Shown here: positions 15,354-24,771 of the stretch, one piece after another | Numbering within the stretch: position 1 is the stretch's first letter | How the letters are laid out: each line of letters opens with the position of its first letter | DNA from: Planococcus kocurii | Lineage (GTDB): Bacteria > Bacillota > Bacilli > Bacillales_A > Planococcaceae | Assembly (NCBI RefSeq): GCF_001465835.2 | Contig: NZ_CP013661.2 | Coordinates: forward strand, 1,914,501 to 1,978,500 | Direction: 5' to 3' | Length of the DNA stretch: 64,000 nt | Made by a program: the position numbers and the translations under genes | The notes under the pieces: model-generated | Databases searched by the model: none | Told to the model about the DNA's origin: nothing | What the model saw: the letters and a program-made list of their open reading frames with translations, nothing else

Positions 15354-16403
15354 ATGGTGGAAAAAGAGCTTTTTGATGTAACGATTATAGGTGGAGGTCC
15401 TGCGGGTTTATATTCAGCCTTTTATAGTGGTTTACGAGAAATGAAAACCAAGCTTGTTGAATTTCAGCCACAATTGGGCGGTAAAATTCATGTGTACCCG
15501 GAGAAGATGATTTGGGATGTAGGAGGACAGCCACCAATTCAAGGAGCAAAGCTTATTGATCAACTAGTTGCACAAGGGCTAACCTTCCAACCAGAAGTCG
15601 TATTGAATGAAAAAATAGAGGCTATAGCGAAAAACGAGAATGGTTTTTTTGAACTAATTGGCTCTTCCGGCCAGATTCATTTATCAAAAACGGTTATTGT
15701 AGCTGTGGGTGGAGGTATTTTGAACCCTCAAAAGCTGAAGATTGAAGGGGCCGAACGTTTTGAAGTGTCGAACTTGAATTATACGGTCAAGTCCCTTGAA
15801 CGATTCAAAGACAAGATCGTTCTCATTTCGGGCGGTGGAAATTCGGCAATCGATTGGGCCAATGAGCTTGAGCCACTTGCCAAACAAGTGTATGTCACTT
15901 ATCGGAAACCAGAGCTTGCCGGACACGAAGCACAGGTGACACAGTTGATGAATGGATCGGCTATTTGTTGCCTTCATACGAATATTACACGTTTGATCGC
16001 TTCAGACGATCGAGATGTCATTGAATTTGTTGAACTCACTCATCAGGAAACAAAAGAAATACAGCTGTTGCCAATCGATGAAATGATTATCAACCACGGG
16101 TATGAACGCGACATTAGTTTACTCGGCAACAGCCCATTGAACATTGAAGTTGCCGATGATTATTACATCGCAGGTACGTCGAATAGTGAATCTTCAGAGG
16201 AAGGTCTTTTTGCAGCCGGTGACATTCTGCAGCATGAAGGGAAATTGAATTTGATTGCTGGGACATTCCACGATGCGGCAAATGCAGTCAACAAAGCCAA
16301 GCAATATATTCAGCCGGATGCGAATAAAATCGCAATGGTTTCTTCTCACAATGAAGTGTTCAAAAAACGCAACAAAGAATTGGTTAAGCAACTGTTAGTA
16401 TGA
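15354..16403 (+). CDS. Ferredoxin/flavodoxin-NADP reductase, YcgT/YumC type
   Basis: This 349-residue flavoprotein has a thioredoxin-reductase-like fold without the redox CxxC. The FAD-binding GGGPAGLYSAFYSGLRE is near residues 12-28, the NADPH-binding SGGGNSAIDWANE near 158-170, and the C-terminal FAD contact GLFAAGDI near 280. In B. subtilis YcgT belongs to the Fur regulon; the Fur box and divergent siderophore operon support the same role here, possibly supplying electrons for iron release from siderophores or for haem oxygenase. The exact electron acceptor is inferred. Confidence 0.9.
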   Translation: MVEKELFDVTIIGGGPAGLYSAFYSGLREMKTKLVEFQPQLGGKIHVYPEKMIWDVGGQPPIQGAKLIDQLVAQGLTFQPEVVLNEKIEAIAKNENGFFELIGSSGQIHLSKTVIVAVGGGILNPQKLKIEGAERFEVSNLNYTVKSLERFKDKIVLISGGGNSAIDWANELEPLAKQVYVTYRKPELAGHEAQVTQLMNGSAICCLHTNITRLIASDDRDVIEFVELTHQETKEIQLLPIDEMIINHGYERDISLLGNSPLNIEVADDYYIAGTSNSESSEEGLFAAGDILQHEGKLNLIAGTFHDAANAVNKAKQYIQPDANKIAMVSSHNEVFKKRNKELVKQLLV

Positions 16404-16486
16404 GAAGGTAGAAGTTAGTCGACGTCTATCTTTCATCGTTCAATTGGAAAACAGCTATTTTATCCATTGTCGGCAACAATTCAAAA

Positions 16487-16524
16487 AACAGACGGAGAAA
16501 AAGTATTCTTTTTCTCCGTCTGTT
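16487..16524. terminator. Bidirectional terminator
   Basis: AACAGACGGAGAAAAAG pairs perfectly with CTTTTTCTCCGTCTGTT around a 4-base loop. It lies between two convergent genes. Confidence 0.85.
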
Positions 16525-16560
16525 CTATTTTAGACGCTTATGTGACAGCCTCTTTTTTAA

Positions 16561-17760
16561 TTATTTATACCCTAATGCTACTGCATCAGCTCGTTCTTTT
16601 TTACCGTGCAATACATAATATAAAAATGCAGTTGCAAGTACCACAAACCCTAGTATTCCATAGAGTGAGTTATAGCCGATCACCGGAATGATAAAGCCGA
16701 GAAGATAGGGACCAAAACCTAATCCAGCGTCCATCGCAATGAAAAATGTTGAAGTGGCAAGCCCCATACGATGCGTGGGTGTCAGTTTGATCGCGACAGC
16801 TTGAGTGGTTGACTGCATATTACCAAATCCCAATCCAATTAAAGCACCTGCGACCAATAATCCGGTGCTGCTACTGGAGACGTTTAATAAAAACAATCCC
16901 GCTGCAAAAAGAGCGAACGCTGGATACATAATAAAATTAGCACCTTTTAGATCCATAAGTCGTCCTGTAAATGGACGAGATAGCAAAATCGCAATTGCAT
17001 AAACCAAGAAGAAGTAACTAGCAGCTTGTACAAGGTTTTCTTCCATCGCATAAAAATTGATAAATGATAGGACGCTTGAATAACAAAGCGCAACCACTAA
17101 ACAAACGATGGCAATAGGAACTGCTTTCAGTTCAACAAATTCTGAGATTTCAAACCCTTTCGTAACGTTCTTTGTTAATGGCACTTCGACTGGAGGTACA
17201 TAAACTAACAAAGAGACGACTAGGCTGACCACACCAAGAGCTAGACAAACAGAGAAGATCATTTCATAGCTGCTATATTGACTCAACATCAAGCCAATAA
17301 ATGGTCCGAAAGCAGCTGCCAATGTTGAGCTCATACTAAAATAGCCGATGCCTTCACCTTTACGGGTCATGGGAATAATTTGTGCGACAATCGTTCCTGC
17401 AGCCGTACTCGCCATTCCCAAAGTCATGCCATGAAGAAAGCGGTTGGCCATTAAAAACGGCAGTCCGAAATTTAAGAAGTAAAAAAAAGTTGTCAATGTA
17501 AACAAGGTCGTGCCGATAATCAGCGTTTTTTTACGGCCAATTTTATCGATGCTGCGGCCAATAAAAATTCGACCCGTCAATGCACCTAAGATGAATATTC
17601 CTGTCACTAGTCCAGCTTCGCTCGTTGAAGCGCCGTATTCTGCAACCGCATAAACTGCGATGGTTACCATTAATAAATAAAAAATAAGGATTAAAAAGAA
17701 ATTCACTAACGAAGTGAGGATAAAATCTCTTGTCCATAAAGTAGGTTTTGAAGTGTTCAA
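16561..17760 (-). CDS. Major facilitator superfamily transporter
   Basis: This 399-residue protein has twelve predicted membrane helices and the MFS motif A region GRIFIGRSIDKIGRKKT near residues 62-78. RPFTGRLMDLKGAN marks the second half. The likely role is drug or metabolite efflux, and related YwoG-type proteins are of unknown substrate. Its place between an iron-uptake operon and a haem oxygenase suggests siderophore or metallophore export as one possibility, but the sequence does not decide. Confidence 0.88.
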   Translation of the reverse strand: MNTSKPTLWTRDFILTSLVNFFLILIFYLLMVTIAVYAVAEYGASTSEAGLVTGIFILGALTGRIFIGRSIDKIGRKKTLIIGTTLFTLTTFFYFLNFGLPFLMANRFLHGMTLGMASTAAGTIVAQIIPMTRKGEGIGYFSMSSTLAAAFGPFIGLMLSQYSSYEMIFSVCLALGVVSLVVSLLVYVPPVEVPLTKNVTKGFEISEFVELKAVPIAIVCLVVALCYSSVLSFINFYAMEENLVQAASYFFLVYAIAILLSRPFTGRLMDLKGANFIMYPAFALFAAGLFLLNVSSSSTGLLVAGALIGLGFGNMQSTTQAVAIKLTPTHRMGLATSTFFIAMDAGLGFGPYLLGFIIPVIGYNSLYGILGFVVLATAFLYYVLHGKKERADAVALGYK

Positions 17761-17822
17761 TAGAAATGCTCCTTGCTAAGTAAAATAATTCGTAAGGCTG
17801 GGAGGTAGATAGGCACAAAAGA

Positions 17823-17856
17823 AACAGACAGCCAACTCGAGGCTATCTGTCAGTTT
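17823..17856 (-). terminator. Terminator after haem oxygenase gene
   Basis: GAAACAGACAGCC and GGCTATCTGTCAG pair with one wobble just beyond the minus-strand stop at 17860. Confidence 0.7.
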
Positions 17857-17859
17857 TTA

Positions 17860-18204
17860 TCAGTTTGAAGTTTTGGCTTCAAGTAGGCCAACGATTTTCG
17901 TAATAGTCAGTTGACTGTCAAGCATTGGCGATTCTTTTTTCGGTTCGTTGCTGTCAGCACTTGCTGCAGGACGTTTATGTGCTTCTTTAAAGACGTCGCT
18001 CGTTTTCCATGCTTCATAATTTTCAAGAGTCTCCCAGTACATACTGACATTCAATTCATCGTACTCAGTCGAATCTTGTGTAATTGCGACTTCAACTTTT
18101 ATAAATCCGTCCATTTCTTGTAAAGCACCAGGGCGTGAAAAGTTAGGCGCCATTTTTTCTGCGAATCCGGATTTCATTTTGATGCGGTTGGTTACGATAT
18201 ACAT
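17860..18204 (-). CDS. hmoA: Haem-degrading monooxygenase, HmoA/IsdG-like
   Basis: This 114-residue ABM-domain protein should open haem oxidatively to release iron. The IsdG catalytic triad is recognisable as Asn6 (VTNRIKM), Trp66 (YEAWKTSDVF) and His76 (KEAHK), one residue earlier than in S. aureus IsdG (Asn7, Trp67, His77). FAEKMAPNFSRPGALQEMDGF matches HmoA-type proteins. A serine- and proline-rich loop follows the histidine. AGGAG precedes the ATG. Its closeness to siderophore uptake and a YcgT-like reductase fits iron scavenging, although no Fur box was seen directly upstream. Confidence 0.88.
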   Translation of the reverse strand: MYIVTNRIKMKSGFAEKMAPNFSRPGALQEMDGFIKVEVAITQDSTEYDELNVSMYWETLENYEAWKTSDVFKEAHKRPAASADSNEPKKESPMLDSQLTITKIVGLLEAKTSN

Positions 18205-18363
18205 GAAGAATCTCTCCTTTTGCGTTCGAATTTGAGTTGCTCACTGCTATTCACTTTATCACATTTTGGATATAAATGTCTGTGCTGTTAGTACCGAATT
18301 CTTTTTCTATTTAATTTACTAGCCGTCATTTATAATTGAAAGAATAGGGAAAGAGGGGTTTTC

Positions 18364-19176
18364 ATGCCACGTCAAAGAGAAATCATCAGTTGGATAGGGA
18401 GCAATAACGCTTATATTGATCAACTAGACATTCAGCAATTCAACCATTTGGTACTCGGCCGATTCGGTGGAAATTCTACAGCTGGCCAAGTTAAAAATGA
18501 AGACGGTTGCTTGATTTGGATGGACGAAAAAGAAGGTTGGGAATTTGTTATGATTTTGGATGCCCATCGTTCAGCTGAAAGTGCTGAATTGGTTGTTAGG
18601 CAATTTCAAAAAAATATGAGTATTGTCGCTTCTTTACTATCTGGTAAGGTTAGTGTTGGGGTTTTTAGTGAATTAGAAAAAAGGTTGCTGCAACTGTTTC
18701 AAGAAGACAGTTTTTTAGAGGCATGTCGTCGTGTTGAAGGCGAGACAGCTTGTCTAATTGCGGTGAGAAAAGAAAAGTACCTTTACTGGTTTTCTGTCGG
18801 TGATTGCCTACTATACTTGTTTCATCCCGAATTGATCGATTTTGGACAGTATCAACTTAACCAACGACAGTTTTATGAATGGATTGGACAAGTAAATACT
18901 TTTGAACAAGCGGTGCCCTGTTTTAGTAGCGGTGTCCGAGAATTACGGCAAGGAGAAAATCAGCTCTTGCTGACGACAGATGGACTGGTAGAATGTCCTG
19001 GCGCCGTATTTTCTGAACCCGACAGTATTTGGCAACAATGCAAGGACACCGCTACCACTGATAGCGTAAGTGCTCTACTCGCTACAATTCAAAAAAACCA
19101 CGTTCGTGACAGCACGACAGTGGTTTCGTGGAAAGTAACTATTGCAGAAGCAGCAAGTTACGCTAGCAATCAATAG
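18364..19176 (+). CDS. PP2C-like protein phosphatase, divergent
   Basis: This 270-residue protein resembles PP2C serine/threonine phosphatases. Recognisable motifs are VKNEDG (about residues 39-44), ILDAHRS in place of the usual DGHGG, FSVGDCLLYLF, LTTDGLVE and DSTTVVSW. The metal-binding aspartates appear to be kept although glycines around them are replaced, so activity is plausible but not certain. GAGGGG precedes the ATG. Its last seven bases overlap the end of the convergent gene, so the two transcripts must overlap. Confidence 0.7.
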   Translation: MPRQREIISWIGSNNAYIDQLDIQQFNHLVLGRFGGNSTAGQVKNEDGCLIWMDEKEGWEFVMILDAHRSAESAELVVRQFQKNMSIVASLLSGKVSVGVFSELEKRLLQLFQEDSFLEACRRVEGETACLIAVRKEKYLYWFSVGDCLLYLFHPELIDFGQYQLNQRQFYEWIGQVNTFEQAVPCFSSGVRELRQGENQLLLTTDGLVECPGAVFSEPDSIWQQCKDTATTDSVSALLATIQKNHVRDSTTVVSWKVTIAEAASYASNQ

Positions 19177-19763
19177 CTTTCGCTTTTTACTAAGTGCGTT
19201 GTGCAGTTAAATAGAGAGCAACGCCATTGAGTTTCAGTATGCGTTAATAACGTGATAGAGGTGTTATCCATAGACGTTTTTTGGAACGTTTCAGGCATGA
19301 GTTTTTGCAACGTTAGACCAATCAAAGCGCCATGGCTGACAAGCAATACGCGTTGATCACTGAAATGTTCTAAGACATCTTGAACACAGGCCAGTCCTCT
19401 TTCAGCAGCGTCTTCCAAGTTTTCCATCGCTAAATCTAAGGTACGCCAATCGGCTCCCCATTTTTCAAGACGCTCTTCTTCTGTTGTGCCTTCGATTTTG
19501 CCACCACTTCGCTCACGCAGCCGTGGTTCAAAATGATGAACGGGTAAACCAAGCGTGTTACCAATAATTTCAGCGGTTTCTTTAGCACGTGCTAAATCAC
19601 TAGAGATGATGACATCCCATTTTTCTTCAGAAACGAGTCGTTCTGCAAGTGACGCGGCTTGTTGTCTGCCCGTTTCATTGAGGGCAACGTCTGCAGAACC
19701 TTGCGCGATGCCTTGTATGTTCCAATCTGTGATACCATGCCGTACAAATCCAATAGTTGTCAT
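19170..19763 (-). CDS. Histidine phosphatase family protein
   Basis: This 197-residue member of the phosphoglycerate-mutase-like branch removes phosphate from small molecules. The catalytic FVRHGITDWN is near residues 6-15, LRERSGGKIEGTT has the second conserved arginine and glutamate, and LLVSHGALI carries the second histidine near residue 147. It resembles broad-specificity PhoE-type phosphatases. The substrate is unknown. It converges on the PP2C-like gene with a seven-base overlap and no terminator between them. Confidence 0.88.
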   Translation of the reverse strand: MTTIGFVRHGITDWNIQGIAQGSADVALNETGRQQAASLAERLVSEEKWDVIISSDLARAKETAEIIGNTLGLPVHHFEPRLRERSGGKIEGTTEEERLEKWGADWRTLDLAMENLEDAAERGLACVQDVLEHFSDQRVLLVSHGALIGLTLQKLMPETFQKTSMDNTSITLLTHTETQWRCSLFNCTTHLVKSESY

Positions 19764-19922
19764 TCAAGCCAACTCCTTTGTTATACTCTGTAATAGGATA
19801 ACTGAAAAAGATTGGATACAACAAGGCGAATAGGTTAGGAGAAAGATTAAGAGTCGATTTATCCTAGCGAATGACTTGTTGCTTTCTAAGTGAAAAAAAG
19901 ATTTTAATAGAGGTGGGTTCAG

Positions 19923-20492
19923 ATGAAAAAAGTAGCATATGATGGTTATTATAAAGAAGAAAACTATTTTGGAAACCCTTATCCGGGGCTACTGGAATTT
20001 TTCTCGACTTTTCAACCTAAAGGAACTGTTGTTGATTTAGGTTGTGGGCAAGGAAGAGATGCATTGTCACTAGGCGAGCTTGGTTACAAAGTAATTGGAG
20101 TTGACCATTCGGCTGTTGGTATCGAACAGTTGAATCGAGAAGCTAAGAAGAGAGAGTTAACTGTAGAAGGAATAGTTGGTGATGTATACACATATCAAAT
20201 TTCAAAAGATATCGATGTGGTGTTACTAGATTCGATGTTGCATTTTTACAAAAATGATTTAAAAAAAGAAACCGAATTTGTAGAGATGATCCTAACTCAG
20301 CTTAAAGAAGGCGGAGTTTTCGTGAACTGTATCATTAAAGGCGATAAAGGTGAAAAGATTCTAAAGAAAATTATTGACGAGTCGCCATCTGAATGGGAAA
20401 TCCTTATCGATGAATATACAGACTACTGTGAAGCGAGTGTGGAATACCATCTGCTTGCTGTTAAAAAAGGAAAGCCTAGTAAAAATTTGTAG
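19923..20492 (+). CDS. Class I SAM-dependent methyltransferase
   Basis: This 189-residue protein has SAM-binding motif I VVDLGCGQGRDALSLGELGY (residues 38-57) and the acidic residue of motif II in VIGVDHSAVG. VVLLDSMLHFYKND supplies the later strand. The pattern resembles TehB-type or small-molecule methyltransferases. GAGGTG precedes the ATG. No partner gene suggests a substrate. Confidence 0.85.
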   Translation: MKKVAYDGYYKEENYFGNPYPGLLEFFSTFQPKGTVVDLGCGQGRDALSLGELGYKVIGVDHSAVGIEQLNREAKKRELTVEGIVGDVYTYQISKDIDVVLLDSMLHFYKNDLKKETEFVEMILTQLKEGGVFVNCIIKGDKGEKILKKIIDESPSEWEILIDEYTDYCEASVEYHLLAVKKGKPSKNL

Positions 20493-20524
20493 AACATACT
20501 AGCAACTTGTAGAAATACATTAAA

Positions 20525-20566
20525 AAAATCCCCCGAACTGAGCTAGTGCTCAGTTCGGGGGATTTT
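20525..20566. terminator. Bidirectional terminator
   Basis: AAAATCCCCCGAACTGAGC pairs perfectly with GCTCAGTTCGGGGGATTTT between convergent genes. Confidence 0.88.
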
Positions 20567-20579
20567 ATCTATTTAGCAG

Positions 20580-21806
20580 TCATGATACAGTTTGTCGTTT
20601 CTTTTCATTTTTATCAATCACTGTCGTACCCACTAGGTCTCCCGTAACATTAAGCCCTGTAGCACCCATCCCTACAATTGCATCAATAGCTGTTAGTAAT
20701 GCGACAGCTTCTATTGGCAATCCTAGCTGGACGAATACGGTAGCAATCATGACAATCCCAGCACCTGGAACGCCGGCAGTTCCGATAGATGCCAACGTAC
20801 CGACAAGGACAACCATGAGCATTTCAGAAAGACTCAGTGGGTCTCCAACAAGATTTGCTGCGAAAACGGCAGAAACGGCAATTCGTATTGCTGCGCCGTC
20901 CATATTGATTGTGGCACCGAGCGGTAAACTAAAGCCGTATAAACTTTTTGATAATCCTAAGTTTTTAGCAGCATTCAAAGTTAATGGCAACGTACCAGAA
21001 CTGCTTTGTGTCACAAACGCAGTCAGCATCGGCGTCCGTGCTTGTTTGAAAAATTCTAACGGATTCACTTTAAACACGAATAGAAGCAATACATAGAGCA
21101 GAATTTGAACAAGTAATGCGGCATATAACACTAAAATCATCTCACCTAGGGAAAACAACGTATCTAAGCCTTGGCTTCCAACGGTTTTTGCCATAATAGC
21201 AAAAATCCCAATCGGTACATACTGCAGAACCGCTTTCAGTACGATCAACGTCATTTCGTTTAATGCATTAACGGTTTTGTACAAATGTTCGCCTAAGCTT
21301 CCCAATTCAGTGGAATTGCGCATGTAAGACAATGCAATGCCAAAAGCAAAAGCGGTAAAAATAATGCCGAGCAAGTTAAGCTCAGTAAAAGCTGTGAAAA
21401 TATTAGAAGGAACAATGTTTAATAGCACATTGATGACTCCTGGGTTTTCTGGAACATCAAAGGTTTCATTGCCTTGTAATTGCATCCCCATGCCAGGCTG
21501 TAGCAAGCTAGCCACTGCGAGGCCCACAATAATGGCAAAAGCAGAACTCAATGTGTAGTAAATAAACACTTTTCCACCCATTCGTCCAAGATCTCCAATG
21601 GATGATTGGTTAATGCCGACCATCATTGTGAAAAGAATTAACGGAATGATTAAGAAAGTTAACAAGTTCAGTAACAAATCACCAAGCGGAGCCAAAACAG
21701 CCGCCTGCTCTCCAAAAATTAGTCCAACGGCAACGCCGAGTATAAGTGCAATTGTGATTTTCAAAATCAATGATGTCGTAAGGTATCGATTCCATACAGC
21801 TTTCAT
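20580..21806 (-). CDS. Dicarboxylate/amino acid:cation symporter (DAACS)
   Basis: This 408-residue membrane protein takes up glutamate, aspartate or C4-dicarboxylates with protons or sodium. The family signature is visible in the serine-rich VTQSSSGTLPLTLNAA (about residues 265-280), the GATINMDGAAI helix tip and the later GVPGAGIVMIATVF and GLNVTGDLVGTTVI. Eight helices plus two hairpins fit the fold. It is transcribed alone behind a GGAG-type site. Confidence 0.92.
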   Translation of the reverse strand: MKAVWNRYLTTSLILKITIALILGVAVGLIFGEQAAVLAPLGDLLLNLLTFLIIPLILFTMMVGINQSSIGDLGRMGGKVFIYYTLSSAFAIIVGLAVASLLQPGMGMQLQGNETFDVPENPGVINVLLNIVPSNIFTAFTELNLLGIIFTAFAFGIALSYMRNSTELGSLGEHLYKTVNALNEMTLIVLKAVLQYVPIGIFAIMAKTVGSQGLDTLFSLGEMILVLYAALLVQILLYVLLLFVFKVNPLEFFKQARTPMLTAFVTQSSSGTLPLTLNAAKNLGLSKSLYGFSLPLGATINMDGAAIRIAVSAVFAANLVGDPLSLSEMLMVVLVGTLASIGTAGVPGAGIVMIATVFVQLGLPIEAVALLTAIDAIVGMGATGLNVTGDLVGTTVIDKNEKKRQTVS

Positions 21807-22109
21807 ATTTTCACTCCTATTTTCAATTACTGTTAATCCTTATAAAATCTATCGGGATTCATTTCATTAATTTATAACAGTCTATAGCTTAATGTCAAAG
21901 CATCTGTTTGCATGACCAATAGAATTCTTGACTGACAAGCACTGAGTTGCTCACTAACGATTTTCAATGACATTATTTTTTCAATAAAAGTTCATAAAAT
22001 TTGAATCATAAGATTTTGTTGAGATACTAGTAAGTATAATGATTTTTAGTTTGAATATTCAAATAATAAGAACTTATCGATTGACTATCCTATTCAAAAA
22101 CTGGAGAAA

Positions 22110-22772
22110 ATGAAAGTTTATGTCAAAACAAGTGCATTAACTTAGGGAGTTGAATTACAGGAACTAGCAATGCCCGATAGCATTAGTTTTACGCAAGGTG
22201 CCGCCATCCCAGTAGCCGGAAAAACCGCTTTAGAAAGCTTGCGGACTCTTGACCTTAAACCAGGAAATACGTTATTTGTAGCTGGGGCTTCAGGAGCAAT
22301 TGGAACAATCGTGATTCAATTGGCGAAAAACCGAGGGATTCGAGTAATTGGTTCTGCCTCCAGCAAAAATCATCCACACTTACTGTCACTTGGAGCTGAA
22401 AAAGCAGTTGATTATTCAATTGCTGAATGGAAAGATCAAATCAAACAATGGATGCCAGAAGGAGTAGAGGCAGCTTTAGCTATTCACCGCGGAACAAGCA
22501 AAGATAGCATGGATATAGTAAAAGCTGGCGGAAAAGTAGTAACGGTTTCAGGTGACAAAGTAGATTCGGAAAGAGAGATTAAAGTAGAGCAAATGCAGCA
22601 TCAACTCAGCATACAAGAGGCAGTAAACATGCTGATTCAAGATATGGTAGAAAAAAAGCTCCATCTAGTAATAGAACACGTCTACTCGTTTGAACAAGCA
22701 CTGGATGCGTTAGAGAAAACAGAGACAGGACATGCAAGAGGAAAGCTTGTTGTTTCTATGGAAGAAGCCTGA
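22110..22772 (+). pseudogene. N-terminally deleted MDR-family quinone/zinc-type oxidoreductase
   Basis: From 22170 the frame encodes the NADPH-binding half of a medium-chain dehydrogenase: MPDSISFTQGAAIPVAGKTA, the dinucleotide motif VAGASGAIGTIVIQLA and the C-terminal HARGKLVVSM. In the same frame an ATG at 22110 with GGAG before it encodes MKVYVKTSALT and meets TAG at 22143-22145. This looks like a gene start joined to the second half with about 100 codons missing. The catalytic domain is absent, so the protein is unlikely to be active. The preceding gap 21807-22109 shows nothing else. Confidence 0.75.
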
Positions 22773-22775
22773 TTA

Positions 22776-22812
22776 AAAAAAGCTCGCTCCTATCAAAAGG
22801 AGTGAGCTTTTT
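22776..22812. terminator. Bidirectional terminator
   Basis: AAAAAGCTCGCTCC pairs with GGAGTGAGCTTTTT around an 8-base loop, between the MDR remnant and the convergent rpiR-type gene. Confidence 0.8.
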
Positions 22813-22816
22813 GTTG

Positions 22817-23668
22817 TTATAACCGTTTATGGGCCATCGCTTCGCGCATGTCTTGAAGTGCTTTTTTGCCGTCAGTGCCGCGAGCAATCATTAAATTGGT
22901 ATAAAGCGCATCGATCAAACTCAGTTGGGCGATACGAGAAGCCAATGCTTCAGAACGAAAATCAGTTTCTTCTGAAACGGTATAAAGAGCGATGTCCGCT
23001 TCCTTAGACAAAGGCGATTTGGCAAAATTTGTGACAGAGATAATGGTAACGCCTTTTTCCTTCAACACATGAAGAACGTCAAGAACATCAGTAGTCGAAC
23101 CTGAATGAGAAATAACAATCGCCACATCATCTGATTGCAGTTGAGAAGCGGCCATCAGTTGCATATGAGAATCCAAATTCATGGAAACGTGAAGACCTAA
23201 ACGAACAAATTTATGGTAGCCGTCCATCGCGACCATGGCAGAACCACCATTGCCATAAAAGTCGATCTTTCGAGCATTCATCAGTTTATGGGTCGCCTGT
23301 TCCATCGCTTCTGCATCCACAATTTGAAGCGTATCTTCAAGCGTTTTGATGTTGGAACGGAATACTTTTTCGGTGACAACGCGAATGCTGTCGCCGTCTT
23401 CAATTTTTTCGTGAATATCTTTTAAAGGCGCCACGACTTCCGCAGCAAGCGAAATTTTAAATGCTTGGAAACCTTTAAAGCCTATTCGTTGGCAAAAGCG
23501 GAAAATAGTCGATTCAGCTAATCCCAACTCATCCGCGATTTGATTGATGGTCAAATGAATAATGTTTTTTGGATCATGTAAGACATAATCGGCAATCTTT
23601 TTTTCTTTTTCACTAAAATGGCGGTAACTACCGCGTATGGCAGCCAGCGCAAATTGCTGTTCTTTCAT
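22817..23668 (-). CDS. RpiR-family transcriptional regulator of gluconate genes
   Basis: This 283-residue regulator has an N-terminal helix-turn-helix (TINQIADELGLAESTIFRFC, about residues 37-56) and a C-terminal SIS sugar-phosphate-binding domain (DFYGNGGSAMVAMDGYHKF and AIVISHSGSTTDVL). It likely senses a sugar acid phosphate such as 6-phosphogluconate. The ATG at 23668 follows GAGG with good spacing; a longer in-frame start exists at 23719. It is divergent from gnd-gntP-gntK, the usual place for the local regulator. B. subtilis uses an unrelated GntR for this task. Confidence 0.88.
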   Translation of the reverse strand: MKEQQFALAAIRGSYRHFSEKEKKIADYVLHDPKNIIHLTINQIADELGLAESTIFRFCQRIGFKGFQAFKISLAAEVVAPLKDIHEKIEDGDSIRVVTEKVFRSNIKTLEDTLQIVDAEAMEQATHKLMNARKIDFYGNGGSAMVAMDGYHKFVRLGLHVSMNLDSHMQLMAASQLQSDDVAIVISHSGSTTDVLDVLHVLKEKGVTIISVTNFAKSPLSKEADIALYTVSEETDFRSEALASRIAQLSLIDALYTNLMIARGTDGKKALQDMREAMAHKRL

Positions 23669-23794
23669 ACTCCGCGCCTCGTTTCTGTCTAAATAGTTTC
23701 GTCTATTATACAATAACATGTTGCGCGCGGAAAAATATTTGATACAATGAACTTAATAAAGAAAAAAATTCTTTTTTATGAGGAGGATTCTACA

Positions 23795-24679
23795 ATGGAA
23801 ATTGGGATTATAGGGTTAGGCAAGATGGGATTAAATCTTGCACTGAATATAGTGGATCACGGCCATGAGGTGATCGGCTATGACAGCCATACCGAAATCA
23901 AAGAAAGCGGTTTCACACAAGTTTCTTCTATTGAAGAAATGGTCAAGCAACTAGAAGCACCGCGCACGCTGTGGTTGATGGTACCTGCAGGCGAAATTAC
24001 AGAAACAGTTATCGAGCAATTAATCCCTTTGCTTGAAGAGGGGGATGCCATTATTGATGGTGGAAACTCGAATTACAAAGATACATTACGACGCGCGGCG
24101 ATTTTAAAAGAACATAATATGTTCTTCTTTGATTGCGGAACGAGTGGTGGAACAGATGGAGCACGTCATGGTATTTGTTCGATGATTGGTGGCGACGCAG
24201 AGAAGTTCAAAACCATCGAGCCCCTTTTAAAAGACATTTCTGTAGAAGACGGTTATTTGTACACGGGTGAAGCAGGTAGTGGGCATTTCTTGAAAATGAT
24301 TCACAACGGTATTGAATACGGCATGATGCAGTCAATTGCCGAAGGCTTTGATATTCTCAACAAAAGTCCATTTGATTATAACTTTGAGAAAGTTGCTGAC
24401 GTTTGGAACAATGGCTCGATCATCAGCTCCTACTTAATGGAAATGACCAAAAATGCATTTTCTAAAGACGCGAAACTAGAGGGCATCAAAGGGGTGATGA
24501 ACTCTTCAGGCGAAGGAAAGTGGACAGTGGAAACAGCACTCGACTTAAATGTACCAGCACCGGTAATTACCTTGTCACTTATGATGCGCTACCGTTCATT
24601 AGAAGACGATACTTTTGCAGGAAAAGTCGTAGCCGCACAACGCAACGAATTCGGTGGACACGCAGTAGAGAAGAAATAA
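23795..24679 (+). CDS. gnd: 6-phosphogluconate dehydrogenase, decarboxylating (short form)
   Basis: This 294-residue enzyme converts 6-phosphogluconate to ribulose 5-phosphate, the last step of the gluconate pathway here. The NAD(P)-binding GIIGLGKMGLNLALNI opens the protein, with DGGNSNYKDT and FFDCGTSGGTDGARHG as substrate-binding signatures and the catalytic lysine in GHFLKMIHNGIEYGMMQ. Its length matches the YqeC/GntZ short type rather than the 470-residue form. GAGGAGG precedes the ATG at 23795. It heads the gluconate operon. Confidence 0.93.
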   Translation: MEIGIIGLGKMGLNLALNIVDHGHEVIGYDSHTEIKESGFTQVSSIEEMVKQLEAPRTLWLMVPAGEITETVIEQLIPLLEEGDAIIDGGNSNYKDTLRRAAILKEHNMFFFDCGTSGGTDGARHGICSMIGGDAEKFKTIEPLLKDISVEDGYLYTGEAGSGHFLKMIHNGIEYGMMQSIAEGFDILNKSPFDYNFEKVADVWNNGSIISSYLMEMTKNAFSKDAKLEGIKGVMNSSGEGKWTVETALDLNVPAPVITLSLMMRYRSLEDDTFAGKVVAAQRNEFGGHAVEKK

Positions 24680-24771
24680 CTTTTACTTCGTGAAAAGAGA
24701 CTCTTGCAAAAATGAAGTTGGTTTGCGGAATACCCAACTATAAATTAGTTACACATTGAGGGGGAGAAAAT

